Origin: an uncultured Woeseiaceae bacterium
Lineage (GTDB): Bacteria > Pseudomonadota > Gammaproteobacteria > Steroidobacterales > Woeseiaceae
Reading direction: 5' to 3'
NCBI GenBank assembly: GCA_947259285.1
Contig: CAMYMR010000039.1
Span: 1-38,149, forward strand
Length of the DNA: 38,149 nucleotides
Part shown: positions 26,587-35,454 of the stretch, piece after piece
How positions within the stretch are numbered: position 1 is the stretch's first letter
How the letters are laid out: each line of letters starts with the position of its first letter
Translations under genes and position numbers: made by a program
Notes under the pieces: generated by a model
The model's database searches: none
Seen by the model: only the letters and a program-made list of their open reading frames with translations
Told to the model about the DNA's origin: nothing

Positions 26587-27348
26587 ATGTACCAACACAA
26601 GGCATCGGCGAGGCCCCGACGTAGACCCCCCCTGGTGCCGCTAGTCCTCATCGTTACGCTCATCGGAATCGGGGGCAACGCATCGGCCGACTGGCTCGAC
26701 AAGCTAAAGGGACTGGTTGGCGGCGCAGACGAAGAGCAACAGTCCCTGAGCAACGATGATATCGGCGGAGGACTGAAAGAAGCGCTTCGCGTGGGCACGG
26801 AAAATGTCGTCAATAACCTGGGCGTTACCGACGGTTTTAATCTGGATCCGACAATTCGCATCCCGCTACCGGAGCAACTCGGTCAGGTGAAGGATGTTCT
26901 GGGGAAGATCGGCATGGACTCGATGTTGATCGATCTCGAAACGCGCCTGAACCGCGCCGCGGAAGCCGCGACACCGAAGGCCAGGCAACTGTTCCTCACG
27001 GCGATAAGCGAAATGACGTTGGACGATGTCATGGCCATTTACAACGGGCCGGAGGATTCAGCAACGCAGTACTTCAGATCGAAGATGTCTGGGCCCTTAG
27101 CAGTCGCGATGAAACCGGTTGTCGATGAAAGCCTGGCCGACGTCGGCGCGGCGAAAACATACGATGACGTCATGGCCCGCTACAACTCCGTGCCATTCGT
27201 ACCCAAGGTGGACGAAGACCTGGGTGACTACGTCGTCGAGAAGAGCATGGACGGAGTCTTCTACTACCTCGCCAGGGAAGAAGCTGCTATTCGCCAGGAT
27301 CCGGCAAAGCAGACAACGGAACTGCTAAAACGCGTATTCGGCCAATAG
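26587..27348 (+). CDS. DUF4197 family exported protein
   Basis: 253 residues. A basic N-terminus and hydrophobic stretch (about 14-33, ending NASA/DW) look like a signal peptide, so it is probably periplasmic. The mature part matches DUF4197: GGGLKEALRVGTENVVNNLG near 58-77, IRIPLPEQL near 91, and the MTLDDVMAIYNGPEDSAT segment near 143. Function unknown for the family. Start: ATG 26587 behind AGGGA. Convergent with the NYN gene. Confidence 0.88.
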   Translation: MYQHKASARPRRRPPLVPLVLIVTLIGIGGNASADWLDKLKGLVGGADEEQQSLSNDDIGGGLKEALRVGTENVVNNLGVTDGFNLDPTIRIPLPEQLGQVKDVLGKIGMDSMLIDLETRLNRAAEAATPKARQLFLTAISEMTLDDVMAIYNGPEDSATQYFRSKMSGPLAVAMKPVVDESLADVGAAKTYDDVMARYNSVPFVPKVDEDLGDYVVEKSMDGVFYYLAREEAAIRQDPAKQTTELLKRVFGQ

Positions 27349-27403
27349 GCACATTCGAATTCGTGCGTCCGTTATCGCGGAGAGTACTGGTGCAGTATCC
27401 GGG

Positions 27404-28210
27404 CTAAGCAGTGACTGAGCGAATGATGTAGCCACCCGAGCGCTCGTCGAGCTGGAGCTCCAGCTGACCGCGCGTCTGCGCTTCTTCCAACAGCTTGCTG
27501 AATGAATCGAAGCCGTAGTAGCCCTCATTGAAGCTCGGATTAACGCGTTTTAGCGCCTGTTTGACCATCGATCCCCAAAGTGTGTCCTGGTCGCCGCGCT
27601 CCGCGTTTAATGCCGCCGCTACCTCGAGAGCCTGATCGATGCCCTCTTGCTTGAGGTCTTTCGATCTGCTCTTGGCGGTCTTGCGTTTGGTCGTGCGTCC
27701 CTTTGCCGGCTTCGGCGCCTTCTTCTTCTGGGCATGCTGTCGCGCAATGTCATCATAGAAAATGAAATCATCGCAGTTCTTGACCAGGAGATCCGATGTC
27801 GAGTTCTTGACACCAACGCCGATCACCGTCTTCGCGTTCTCTCGCAGCTTGCTTACGAGCGGCGAAAAATCCGAGTCGCCGCTGATAATTACAAATGTGT
27901 TGACGTGCGACTTGGTGTAGCAAAGATCAAGCGCATCAACGACCATTCGTATATCGGCCGAGTTCTTTCCCGACTGACGCACATGCGGAATATCGATTAA
28001 CTCGAAAGCCGCCTCGTGCATGGTCGCCTTGAAGTCCTTGTAGCGTCCCCAGTCGCAGTAGGCTTTCTTTACAACGATGCTTCCCTTAACCAGCAGTCGT
28101 TCGAGCACCCAGTTGATATCGAACACCGGATGCTTTGCGTCCCGAACACCCAACGCGATGTTCTCGAAGTCACAAAATAGGGCGAGATTATTGTCGGACG
28201 AACCGGACAT
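27404..28210 (-). CDS. NYN-domain nuclease with C-terminal LOTUS (OST-HTH) domain
   Basis: 268 residues from ATG 28210; a TTG at 28228 directly after the upstream stop could add six. N-terminal NYN/PIN-like RNase domain (about 8-150) keeps the acidic residues in FCDFENIA, KNSADIRMVVDAL and ISGDSDFSPLV, which would bind metal. A lysine-rich linker (about 155-185, QKKKAPKPAKGRTTKR) follows. The C-terminus (about 195-268) resembles the OST-HTH/LOTUS RNA-binding fold seen behind NYN domains (GSMVKQALKRVNPSFNEGYYGFDSFSKLL). Predicted to bind and cut RNA. The stop of the 80-aa gene upstream adjoins it, so the two form an operon. Confidence 0.88.
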   Translation of the reverse strand: MSGSSDNNLALFCDFENIALGVRDAKHPVFDINWVLERLLVKGSIVVKKAYCDWGRYKDFKATMHEAAFELIDIPHVRQSGKNSADIRMVVDALDLCYTKSHVNTFVIISGDSDFSPLVSKLRENAKTVIGVGVKNSTSDLLVKNCDDFIFYDDIARQHAQKKKAPKPAKGRTTKRKTAKSRSKDLKQEGIDQALEVAAALNAERGDQDTLWGSMVKQALKRVNPSFNEGYYGFDSFSKLLEEAQTRGQLELQLDERSGGYIIRSVTA

Positions 28211-28228
28211 GATCTTGTGATGATTCAA

Positions 28229-28471
28229 TCAAGTTTTCTTGGATTTGGCGATTACGAGCTGTGCGCGAGCACGTTTGCCCATCCGCCGTTCGTTCAATTG
28301 AGCAACGATTAACTCGGCAGCTTTGGTGACGGTCTTGAGGTTTCCCTGTCGAAATCCGCGAATGGTGTTGGGGCCTTGAACGATTACGTAGCTGTGCCAC
28401 TCAGACGCGTCCGAATCTGCCGGCGGATCCATAGGCTTTACAGAAGAGACTTCGAAGTCGTGCTCAATCAT
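28229..28471 (-). CDS. Small hypothetical protein in operon with the NYN-LOTUS gene
   Basis: 80 residues, beginning MIEHDFEV. A polar N-terminal half contains WHSYVIVQGPNTIRGFRQG, and the C-terminus is basic (NERRMGKRARAQLVIAKSKK). The WHSYVIVQGPNTI segment suggests a small beta domain. No family recognised. It ends immediately before the NYN gene, which strongly suggests co-expression and possibly a physical or regulatory partner. No clear ribosome site precedes ATG 28471. Confidence 0.65.
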   Translation of the reverse strand: MIEHDFEVSSVKPMDPPADSDASEWHSYVIVQGPNTIRGFRQGNLKTVTKAAELIVAQLNERRMGKRARAQLVIAKSKKT

Positions 28472-28525
28472 GGTGTGTGTGTCGTCTCGGCGTGCGCGAC
28501 GTAAACGGGTTCTCCAAGAGGACCT

Positions 28526-28541
28526 ATCACTATACAGTGAT
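28526..28541. promoter_or_regulatory. 16-bp operator-like dyad upstream of the NYN operon
   Basis: ATCACT and AGTGAT flank a 4-nt centre (28526-28541). On the minus strand it overlaps TATAGT (28529-28534), a good -10 match, though no convincing -35 lies 17 nt away. It is 55 nt upstream of the 80-aa gene start. The position suits a repressor site. Confidence 0.4.
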
Positions 28542-28622
28542 TAGCCGAAATAGGCACTACCGGTACTGGCGGGGCGCTCCATCGCCCGCGGCTGAATGGC
28601 CGCCGCGCAAAACCCTGTCACT

Positions 28623-30677
28623 TCATCGAACACCCATTTCTTCAAGGAGATGGTCTGCGCCGTAGATTGATCCCAGTGACTCGAGCATTACCTCCGGGTG
28701 CACGGCAATCGTGCGATTCAGGGCCTGGTCAAACCAGAAGGAACCGGATATGGAGTGAATGTTGCCGTCAAAGACAAGACCTACAACCTTGCCATCCTTG
28801 TCAATCACCGGGCTGCCGGAGTTGCCGCCGATGATGTCGGTAGTGCCGACATAGTTGAACTTTATATCGCCACTCATCGTCATCCTTGCGTCCGACCAGC
28901 TATCCGGGAGACGGAACGGCGCGTCGCCGGTAACCCTGGGGAACAGCTCTGAGACGGTCGTCCAGGGCCGCACATCGACGCCCTTTTCATTCCATCCCTC
29001 ATGCGCACCGTAGCTGACACGAAGTGTAAACGTGGCATCCGGGTAGTCGCTGGTTCCCTGTATTGCAAAGCGCGCCTTTGCGATTTTCTCGTAGGCCAGA
29101 TCAATCGGCGCTTCCACCTCGTCTTCATAGCGTTTTCGCAACTCACGCGCCTGCGTGTCGACGCGAAGCGCCAGCTGAATCATTGGGTCGGCAGATGCAG
29201 CGAGCGTTTCACGGTCCGCCTGCCAAAGTTTCGCTCGAACCGCCGGGTCGGCCAGCTCTGTGCCGCCAACCAGCTGGCTGGCCAGTGACTCAGGCGACTC
29301 ATTACCGAGGATCTGGTGCACGAAAGGCGAGTCAGGCCCCAGGAATTCGCGCATTTTGTCCAACGAGAAAGAGAGTTGCAGTGTTTCCAGCTCGGGATAG
29401 AAAGGGCGATCGGCCAACGTCAGTTGTTCAGTTCGTGGCAGCGCCGCCTCCGTATAGGGTCTGAGACGCTTTTCGTTCTCCTTTTCCAACTCGGCAGCCC
29501 TTCGAATCAGAGTGCGCGCATAGTTGAACAGCCTGCCGCCGAATGCGGCACCGGCCTCGATGAAGAGGTAGTCATCCCGGAACTGAAGGTACGTCGCGTT
29601 GGCGCGCCCGATGTCGTCCCACGCAGAACCAACCTCGTCGGCAAGTTCGGGGTCCGCCGCGACTGCTTTCTGTAACTCCAACTCGGCCGCTTCTTTTTGC
29701 GAGAACAGAGCGTCGTCGTGTAATGCATCCAGCCGCTTACGCTGCACCTTGATACCGTTTTCGATCGTCTGCAGCGGTTCCTGCACTGTGCGGTACGCTT
29801 CCCCGCCGGCAGCTGCGTACTGGATATACCGACCACGTAGCTCAACGTAGCGCAATAACCAATGTGGAATGGAAACGTTACGCCGGAACTTGAGGTCGGC
29901 GACGGTCAGCAATCGCTGCGTGTTGCCCGGATGGCCGGCGACAAACATCGCCTCGCCTACGTCGAGGCCTTCGCTACGCCATTCGAGATAGTTGGGCGTG
30001 GCGGCAGGATTGCCGTCTTCATAAACGCGCAACAGTGCCATATCCAGGCACCATCGAGGAAAATTGAAATTGTCAGGATCTCCGCCAAAGGCCGCAATAT
30101 CACGCTCCGGAGCGAATACCAGGCGCACGTCGTCATAGCGCTTGTACTTGTAAAGCCAATGCTGTCCACCGTTGTAGAGGCTTACCGATTCACACTTAAG
30201 GCCTGACTTTTCCTCACAGTCCTGCACGGCCCGCTTTAAGTACTGTCGCCGCGCTTCGCCGGCCTCCGCGTCCCTCTTCCCAGCCGTCGCCTTCGCAACT
30301 TGCTCCGATATTTCTTCGGTCTCCGTCAATACCGATATCCGGTCAGTGGCGCATGACAATTCCTCTTGCTTTGCCGCCGCGAGAAAGCCATCGGCTTCCA
30401 GATTTCGCTCCGTCGAAGAGTTCTGTGAAATACAGGAGATCGAGCAGTGGTGATTAGTCAGCACCAGGCCATTGGGTGATATGAATGAAGCGCTGCAACC
30501 GCTATCCATCCGAGCCACAGAACGCTTGACCGTTTCCAGCCAGTCGTCAGTGATATTTACGCCATACGTTTCCTTTAGGGTCTTTTTCGGAAAGTTGTCC
30601 AAGGTCCACATGCCTTCGTCGCCAATCGATGGCACCGATATCGCAAGCAGCGTGACAAGCAATAAGAGGTTTTTCAT
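28623..30677 (-). CDS. S46 family dipeptidyl-peptidase
   Basis: 684 residues. Signal peptide at 1-19 (MKNLLLLVTLLAISVPSIG), so exported to the periplasm. Chymotrypsin-fold catalytic residues by family position: H77 in LTNHHC, D212 in FPRWCLDMALLR and S620 in GGNSGSP. The helical insert between the two halves (about 290-560) is typical of DPP7/DPP11-like enzymes that remove dipeptides from the N-terminus. I could not assign acidic versus hydrophobic specificity from the S1 region. The neighbouring genes have no obvious peptide role. Start: ATG 30677. Confidence 0.93.
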   Translation of the reverse strand: MKNLLLLVTLLAISVPSIGDEGMWTLDNFPKKTLKETYGVNITDDWLETVKRSVARMDSGCSASFISPNGLVLTNHHCSISCISQNSSTERNLEADGFLAAAKQEELSCATDRISVLTETEEISEQVAKATAGKRDAEAGEARRQYLKRAVQDCEEKSGLKCESVSLYNGGQHWLYKYKRYDDVRLVFAPERDIAAFGGDPDNFNFPRWCLDMALLRVYEDGNPAATPNYLEWRSEGLDVGEAMFVAGHPGNTQRLLTVADLKFRRNVSIPHWLLRYVELRGRYIQYAAAGGEAYRTVQEPLQTIENGIKVQRKRLDALHDDALFSQKEAAELELQKAVAADPELADEVGSAWDDIGRANATYLQFRDDYLFIEAGAAFGGRLFNYARTLIRRAAELEKENEKRLRPYTEAALPRTEQLTLADRPFYPELETLQLSFSLDKMREFLGPDSPFVHQILGNESPESLASQLVGGTELADPAVRAKLWQADRETLAASADPMIQLALRVDTQARELRKRYEDEVEAPIDLAYEKIAKARFAIQGTSDYPDATFTLRVSYGAHEGWNEKGVDVRPWTTVSELFPRVTGDAPFRLPDSWSDARMTMSGDIKFNYVGTTDIIGGNSGSPVIDKDGKVVGLVFDGNIHSISGSFWFDQALNRTIAVHPEVMLESLGSIYGADHLLEEMGVR

Positions 30678-30832
30678 AGGATGTATACCACCTTATATTT
30701 GATCTGTTCGTTCCTCACACCGGATTAAGGCATCGAAATGCTCGGGAAGGGTTTTACGATGGGCGGAGTTTACAACGTCAACCAGCCGGCCCACCTTCGT
30801 TCGTCAATAATCATCGATGATATGGTAGTCGA

Positions 30833-31273
30833 CTAGCCTTCTCCGATGTCCTCATTCCACAGCGCGGGGTTTGCTGCAATAAAGTCGCGCATCATGCGCC
30901 GACAGGACGGATCGTCGACAATCTCCAGCTCCACGCCACGCGACCGCAGCAGTTCCTCCGGCCCGCAAAAAGTCTTGTTCTCGCCGACCACGACTCGTGG
31001 AATTCCGTAAAGAAGGATAGCGCCACTGCACATGTCGCACGGCGACAGCGTCGAATACAGTACCGCTTTCCTGTAATCGCTCGCCTGCAGCCGTCCCGCG
31101 TTTTCCAGGCAGTCCATTTCCGCATGCAGCACCGAGCTTCCTTTTTGAATCCTCTGATTATGGCCGCGACCCACAATGCGGTCGTCGATCACCAAGACCG
31201 AACCGATAGGGATTCCGCCGGCGCGTTCCCCTTCACGAGCCTCTTCAATCGCAGCAGCCAGATAAGTATCCAT
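30833..31273 (-). CDS. Yeast Fcy1-like cytosine deaminase
   Basis: 146 residues. Zinc-dependent deaminase of the CDA fold: ligands H50, C79 and C82, proton shuttle E52 (HAE...SPCDMC). The match to yeast cytosine deaminase, as I remember its sequence, extends beyond the zinc site: GGIPIG, GRGHNQRIQKGS, TLSPCDMC, YGIPRVVVGEN and the C-terminal NEDIGEG, with all four residues offset by exactly 12. Bacteria usually use CodA (an amidohydrolase) for cytosine, so this is the eukaryote-like type. The start is 9 nt after the aldo/keto reductase stop, so it is probably co-transcribed. A general nucleoside deaminase is the alternative. Confidence 0.85.
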   Translation of the reverse strand: MDTYLAAAIEEAREGERAGGIPIGSVLVIDDRIVGRGHNQRIQKGSSVLHAEMDCLENAGRLQASDYRKAVLYSTLSPCDMCSGAILLYGIPRVVVGENKTFCGPEELLRSRGVELEIVDDPSCRRMMRDFIAANPALWNEDIGEG

Positions 31274-31282
31274 AGCCCGCGC

Positions 31283-32248
31283 CTATGGGTTTCCGAATAT
31301 GCGATCGATCTCGAGCATTAGCTCCGGCGTGAAGCTGTCCACGAATCTCAGCGCTTCCAAGTTTTCGTATAGCTGCTGTACGCGGCTTGCGCCGGTTATC
31401 ACGGTACTGACACGTTCGTTTTGCAGGCACCAGGCTAAGGAGAGCTGCGCCAGGGTTGCACCGATCTGATCCGCAACAGGCTTCAGCGCCGCAACGATCG
31501 CCAGGCGATCGTTATTGGTCAGCTCTTTGCGCAGCCATTCATACCCTTCAAGCGCACCGCGGCTGTCGCCTGGAACTCCGTCGTTGTACTTGCCTGTCAG
31601 CAATCCCGATGCAAGCGGGCTCCAGGTTGTCGAACCATAACCGTATTCGTCGTATACCTGTTCATACTCCCGTGCAAAGCGATGCCGCTGAAATAAATTG
31701 TAGACCGGCTGCTCAACTACCGGTTTATGCAGATGATGGCGCTCCGCAATATCGATTGCGCTCAGGATATCCACCGCCTCCCATTCGGAGGTGCCCCAGT
31801 ACAGCGCTTTGCCTCGCTCGATAATGTTGTGCATGGCCCAGGCAGTTTCCTCGATCGAAGTGGACGGATCCGGCCGGTGGCAAAAAAGCAGATCGACATA
31901 GTCCAGTCCCAGGCGCCCAAGCGAACCATCGATAGCCTCAAGCAGGTACTTTCGGTTTAACGTGTTTTGCTCATTGGGCGACTCGTGGAGTCCCCAGAAA
32001 AGCTTTGTCGAAACCAGGTAGCTGCCCCTCCTCCAACCGAGCTTTTTCAGTGCCGCACCCATCACTCGTTCCGACTGGCCGGCCGCATAGTTCTCGGCGT
32101 TGTCAAAAAAATTGATGCCCGCCTCATAGGCCGCGCCCATCATTTCGACCGTCGAGTCGATGCCCGCCTGCGTATGAAATGTCACCCAGGAGCCAAACGA
32201 TAGCTCGCTGACCTGGATGCCAGCTTTGCCTAAATGCCGATACCTCAT
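31283..32248 (-). CDS. Aldo/keto reductase (K+ channel beta-subunit-like, AKR6 group)
   Basis: 321 residues. NADPH-dependent carbonyl reductase. The catalytic tetrad is visible: D49 and Y54 (FFDNAENY), K82 (STKLF) and H124 (LLFCHRPD). The C-terminal [20 protein letters not shown] segment fits the cofactor-binding region of the voltage-gated K+ channel beta-subunit/YghZ group. Start: ATG 32248 with GGGAGAA upstream. It is the first gene of a two-gene unit with the cytosine deaminase. Substrate unknown. Confidence 0.93.
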   Translation of the reverse strand: MRYRHLGKAGIQVSELSFGSWVTFHTQAGIDSTVEMMGAAYEAGINFFDNAENYAAGQSERVMGAALKKLGWRRGSYLVSTKLFWGLHESPNEQNTLNRKYLLEAIDGSLGRLGLDYVDLLFCHRPDPSTSIEETAWAMHNIIERGKALYWGTSEWEAVDILSAIDIAERHHLHKPVVEQPVYNLFQRHRFAREYEQVYDEYGYGSTTWSPLASGLLTGKYNDGVPGDSRGALEGYEWLRKELTNNDRLAIVAALKPVADQIGATLAQLSLAWCLQNERVSTVITGASRVQQLYENLEALRFVDSFTPELMLEIDRIFGNP

Positions 32249-32604
32249 GAGTTCTCCCGCGCGAAACGACGTCGCCCGCTAAGCAAATGATCTTCTTGAT
32301 TTAACATGATGTTCGCAGTGATTCGAGGACCCCATTTCGCCTGCTTGCCGCGCAATGGCCCGGTTTTTTGCGAATTTCCCGCAACTACCGGAGGCCCATT
32401 ATGTTAAGTATCAATGACTTAGAAACCTTCTCTGATCTTTTTTTTAAATAAACTTCCAATCACAGCGAATTCTGTATCAGAATGTTGATTCGCACCCTGC
32501 CGGGGGCGCGGCGGCCAACGCAGCTCGGCTCGCAGACTGGACACTATAGATCCAGATGCCCTCGGGACAAGAATAATTACATGGTTATATAGGGGGGTTG
32601 GTGC
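32249..32604. other. 356-nt intergenic region
   Basis: Lies between the divergent aldo/keto reductase and AAA-FHA genes. It holds T-rich tracts (GGTTTTTTGCG near 32371, TTTTTTTTAAATAA near 32440) and one short frame with a strong ribosome site (32401-32451). No RNA gene, transposon remnant or clear sigma-70 promoter was found. Confidence 0.7.
32401..32451 (+). CDS. Possible 16-residue leader peptide
   Basis: ATG 32401 to TAA 32451, peptide MLSINDLETFSDLFFK. A consensus GGAGG (32390-32394) sits 6 nt upstream, better than that of many genes here. It precedes the AAA-FHA start by 154 nt. No run of a single amino acid suggests classical attenuation. The evidence is only the ribosome site and frame. 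Confidence 0.25.
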   Translation: MLSINDLETFSDLFFK

Positions 32605-35421
32605 GTGGCGCGAGCCCAGGAAGACCTCGAAGCAACACCGACGTATCTCGAATTCTTCGGGATGACGCGGGCACCATTCGCCCGTGTTGCCGAACCCGCC
32701 GCGATATTCCACGCAGAGCAATACTCCCTGCTGTACGAGTACCTGGCTCGTGCGTCGACGAGACCGGACTGCCTCATCGTCGTCTGCGGCGCTGACGGAT
32801 CGGGAAAGACATCGCTGCTCAATCGTTATATTGCCAGCCTCGGCGAGGAAGCCTTTTTTGCATGTTTCGACGAGAACTGCAGCGATTCGACGCAGTTTCA
32901 CTGCGGCTTGCTAAGACAGCTTGGCTTTAACGATATTACCGGGTCGCTCAATGAACTGCAGCACATCTCGCGGGAGTTTCTCGTTCATCGTGGCCTGGCC
33001 GGCGATCACGTCCTGCTCCTCGTCGACAATGCTCACCTGATCAGTCCATCGGTTTTAGAGCAGCTTCGTTGGCTCTCCGACATCAAAGCGAACGACCGGC
33101 GAACGGTAAGCATCGTGCTGTCCGGTAACTCGGACCTGCCGCGAATTATGGATTCGCCCGCCATGCGATCCCTGCGGTTCCAGGACCACGTGGACTTCAA
33201 CATTCGCGTCTATACCAACCAGGAGACTGACGAATACGTCAGGCACCGTATGAGGCTGGCTGGCAGCGCCGACTCCGCAAAGTGGTCGAGCGACTCACGT
33301 GCGCTGATACACCGATTTTCGGGCGGAATACCCGGTCTGATAAACCGACTCTGCAATTGCGTGCTGTCAGAAGCCTGTGCACAGGAGACGCGCGTCATTA
33401 CTGAGGAACTTATTCGCAACGTCGCCGAAGAACACAAATTCGTGCCACACGTGATTCCGCTGCATTGCAGGGGCCGGCGTCATTCCGACCGCCCGGAGGA
33501 ATCGGCGACCTCCGATTCGCGCACGGAAGAACGCATTAGTCCGCGAGAGGTCGTCCTCAGGCCAACTGAGGAAATGCTCAGGTCTGACCCAGGTGCGCCC
33601 GCAGCCGAAGTTGCGGAGCTCAAGGCGCAGCTCGCGTTGCTCTCTGAGCAGATTGCCGAATTGAAAGCCGACAGGGAGAAAGCCCTTCTGGACGTTGCCG
33701 CACGTGATGGCGATATCAATGCGCTACTCGACAAGATCGCGTCACAGTCCAAAGCCCTTGAGAAGCGTGCGGCCGCTGAACGTAAAGGTGCCAAGGAAAT
33801 CGAGCGACTGAACCGAGCATTATCGGAGAGCGCTACGACACTGCGGGAGAATAAGAAACAATTGGCGAATCTCGCTGCAGAACTCAAGACCGAACGATCG
33901 GCGGCGAAGAAAAACAGCGACGAACTGCAGCGGTCGGTCCAGAGCTTAGAAAAACTGGAAGGGTTGAAATCTGAACTGCGATCCGAAATCAAGGATCGGG
34001 CGGCGGAGCTCAAGGCGCTTAAAGCGGAGCTAAAGAAAAACACGGCAGAGGCCGCGAGCACGCTGAAATCTCGCGACAAGACAATCGCTGATCTCGAAAA
34101 ATCGCTGAAAAAGCTCCAGGCAGATCGCGACTCGCTTCAATCTGCCGCCAGCGCCGTGGAGGATTTGCAGACGTCGCTCGACAAGGTTCAAAAGGAATCG
34201 GATTCACTGCGCTCAGACGCGGCGGCCGTCAAAGAGCTCAAAGAAACATTGAACCAGGTTCAAAAGGAATGCGATTTACTGCGAACTGACGCAGCGGCGA
34301 AGCGCGATCTGGAAAAGTCCCTGGACGAGGCTTTGAGCGAATGCGAGGCGCTGCGCGCTGACGCGTCCGCAAAGGAGCAACTCGAGACGTCGCTGGACGA
34401 AATCCAGAAGGAATGCGACGCGCTGCGCGCTGATGCATCCGCAAAGAAAGAACTCGAAGCATCGCTCGACGAGATCCAGAAAGAATGCGACGCGCTTCAC
34501 GCTGACGCGTCTGCAAAGAAAGAACTCGAAGCATCGCTCGACGAGATCCAGAAAGAATGCGACGCGCTGCGAGCCGACGCGTCCGCAAAGAAAGATCTCC
34601 AGACGTCGCTCGATGAGGTCCAAAAAGAATGCGACGCGCTGCGCGCTGACGCGTCCGCAAAGAAGGAACTCGAGACGTACCTCGACGAGATCCAGAGGGA
34701 ATGCGAGGCGCTCCGAGCTGGCGCCTCTGCAAAGCAAGAACTGGAGACGTACCTCGACGAGATCCAGAGGGAATGCGAGGCGCTCCGAGCTGACGCCTCT
34801 GCAAAGCAAGAACTGGAGACGTACCTCGACGAGATCCAGAAAGAATGCGAGGTGTTACGTTCAGACGCTGCAAAGGTTAGTGAACTGCAGGATGCGTTGA
34901 TCAGTGTCGAGAAGGAATGCGATTCGCTCCGTTCAGCCGCGTTAGCCATCAAAGATCTGAAAAAATCCGTGGACGAGAAAGATCTGCGTATTGCGGAACT
35001 GCAGCGCGACCTCGAAGCCTACGCTGAAGAAGTTACAGCAACGCGGGCCATGCTCCTGACTGAACGGACGGGCTCAGACGCGGACGCCAGTTCGGACGAT
35101 ACTGGGTCGCTGAAACAAATCGCCAGCCTGGCGACGATCGAAATTCTCAAGAATGGCAAGACCAGACAATTATTTGAGATTGAGCCCGGCCAATCACGCA
35201 TTATGATAGGCAGGAGCGATGACAGCGAGCTGTGCCTCGACAGTAAATTCGTGAGTCGCCACCATGCATTGATCTTCGTTAATGGAGATCGAGCTCACAT
35301 AGAAGATCTTCGCAGCTATAACGGCACCGTGGTGAATGGAAGAAAGACTGCGCGCTCCGATCTGCATCCGGATGATGAAATCCTCATCGGTGACTTCAAA
35401 CTTCGTATCGTCAGCATCTAG
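32605..35421 (+). CDS. AAA+ ATPase (ExeA/GspA type) with long repeat coiled coil and C-terminal FHA domain
   Basis: 938 residues. (1) Residues 12-290 are an ExeA/GspA-like AAA+ domain: FFGMTRAPFA, Walker A GADGSGKT (62-69), Walker B LLLVDNAH (137-144). (2) About 325-495 is a charged coiled coil. (3) 496-783 is twelve consecutive 24-residue repeats. (4) About 845-938 is an FHA domain with GRSDD, SRHHA and YNGTVVNG, the phosphothreonine-binding residues. No membrane segment or signal peptide, so it is cytoplasmic. Start: GTG 32605 behind AGGGGGG. A kinase-regulated scaffold or motor is likely, but no kinase or secretion gene lies nearby. ExeA itself helps insert the secretin; the coiled-coil plus FHA combination is unlike ExeA. 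Confidence 0.9.
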   Translation: MARAQEDLEATPTYLEFFGMTRAPFARVAEPAAIFHAEQYSLLYEYLARASTRPDCLIVVCGADGSGKTSLLNRYIASLGEEAFFACFDENCSDSTQFHCGLLRQLGFNDITGSLNELQHISREFLVHRGLAGDHVLLLVDNAHLISPSVLEQLRWLSDIKANDRRTVSIVLSGNSDLPRIMDSPAMRSLRFQDHVDFNIRVYTNQETDEYVRHRMRLAGSADSAKWSSDSRALIHRFSGGIPGLINRLCNCVLSEACAQETRVITEELIRNVAEEHKFVPHVIPLHCRGRRHSDRPEESATSDSRTEERISPREVVLRPTEEMLRSDPGAPAAEVAELKAQLALLSEQIAELKADREKALLDVAARDGDINALLDKIASQSKALEKRAAAERKGAKEIERLNRALSESATTLRENKKQLANLAAELKTERSAAKKNSDELQRSVQSLEKLEGLKSELRSEIKDRAAELKALKAELKKNTAEAASTLKSRDKTIADLEKSLKKLQADRDSLQSAASAVEDLQTSLDKVQKESDSLRSDAAAVKELKETLNQVQKECDLLRTDAAAKRDLEKSLDEALSECEALRADASAKEQLETSLDEIQKECDALRADASAKKELEASLDEIQKECDALHADASAKKELEASLDEIQKECDALRADASAKKDLQTSLDEVQKECDALRADASAKKELETYLDEIQRECEALRAGASAKQELETYLDEIQRECEALRADASAKQELETYLDEIQKECEVLRSDAAKVSELQDALISVEKECDSLRSAALAIKDLKKSVDEKDLRIAELQRDLEAYAEEVTATRAMLLTERTGSDADASSDDTGSLKQIASLATIEILKNGKTRQLFEIEPGQSRIMIGRSDDSELCLDSKFVSRHHALIFVNGDRAHIEDLRSYNGTVVNGRKTARSDLHPDDEILIGDFKLRIVSI
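34090..34953 (+). repeat. Twelve 72-nt in-frame repeats (24-aa coiled-coil unit)
   Basis: Each unit encodes about 24 residues of the form ELEASLDEIQKEC plus DALRADASAKK. Central copies (34378-34809) are nearly identical at DNA level, for example 34660-34731 versus 34732-34803; the edge copies diverge. Ten of the 12 carry a cysteine at unit position 13. Repeats of this kind expand or contract by slippage. Confidence 0.92.
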
Positions 35422-35454
35422 CCGACTATCCTAATTCCTGGCCGCGCCGGTCGA

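Noticed and set aside
34238-34873. Long minus-strand open frames rich in repeats (arginine/serine-rich)
   Set aside because: They are antisense shadows of the 72-nt coding repeats; composition is unnatural and no ribosome site is seen.
34090-34953. Regular repeats considered as a CRISPR array
   Set aside because: Unit is 72 nt, contiguous without unique spacers, and keeps one open frame inside a recognisable protein.
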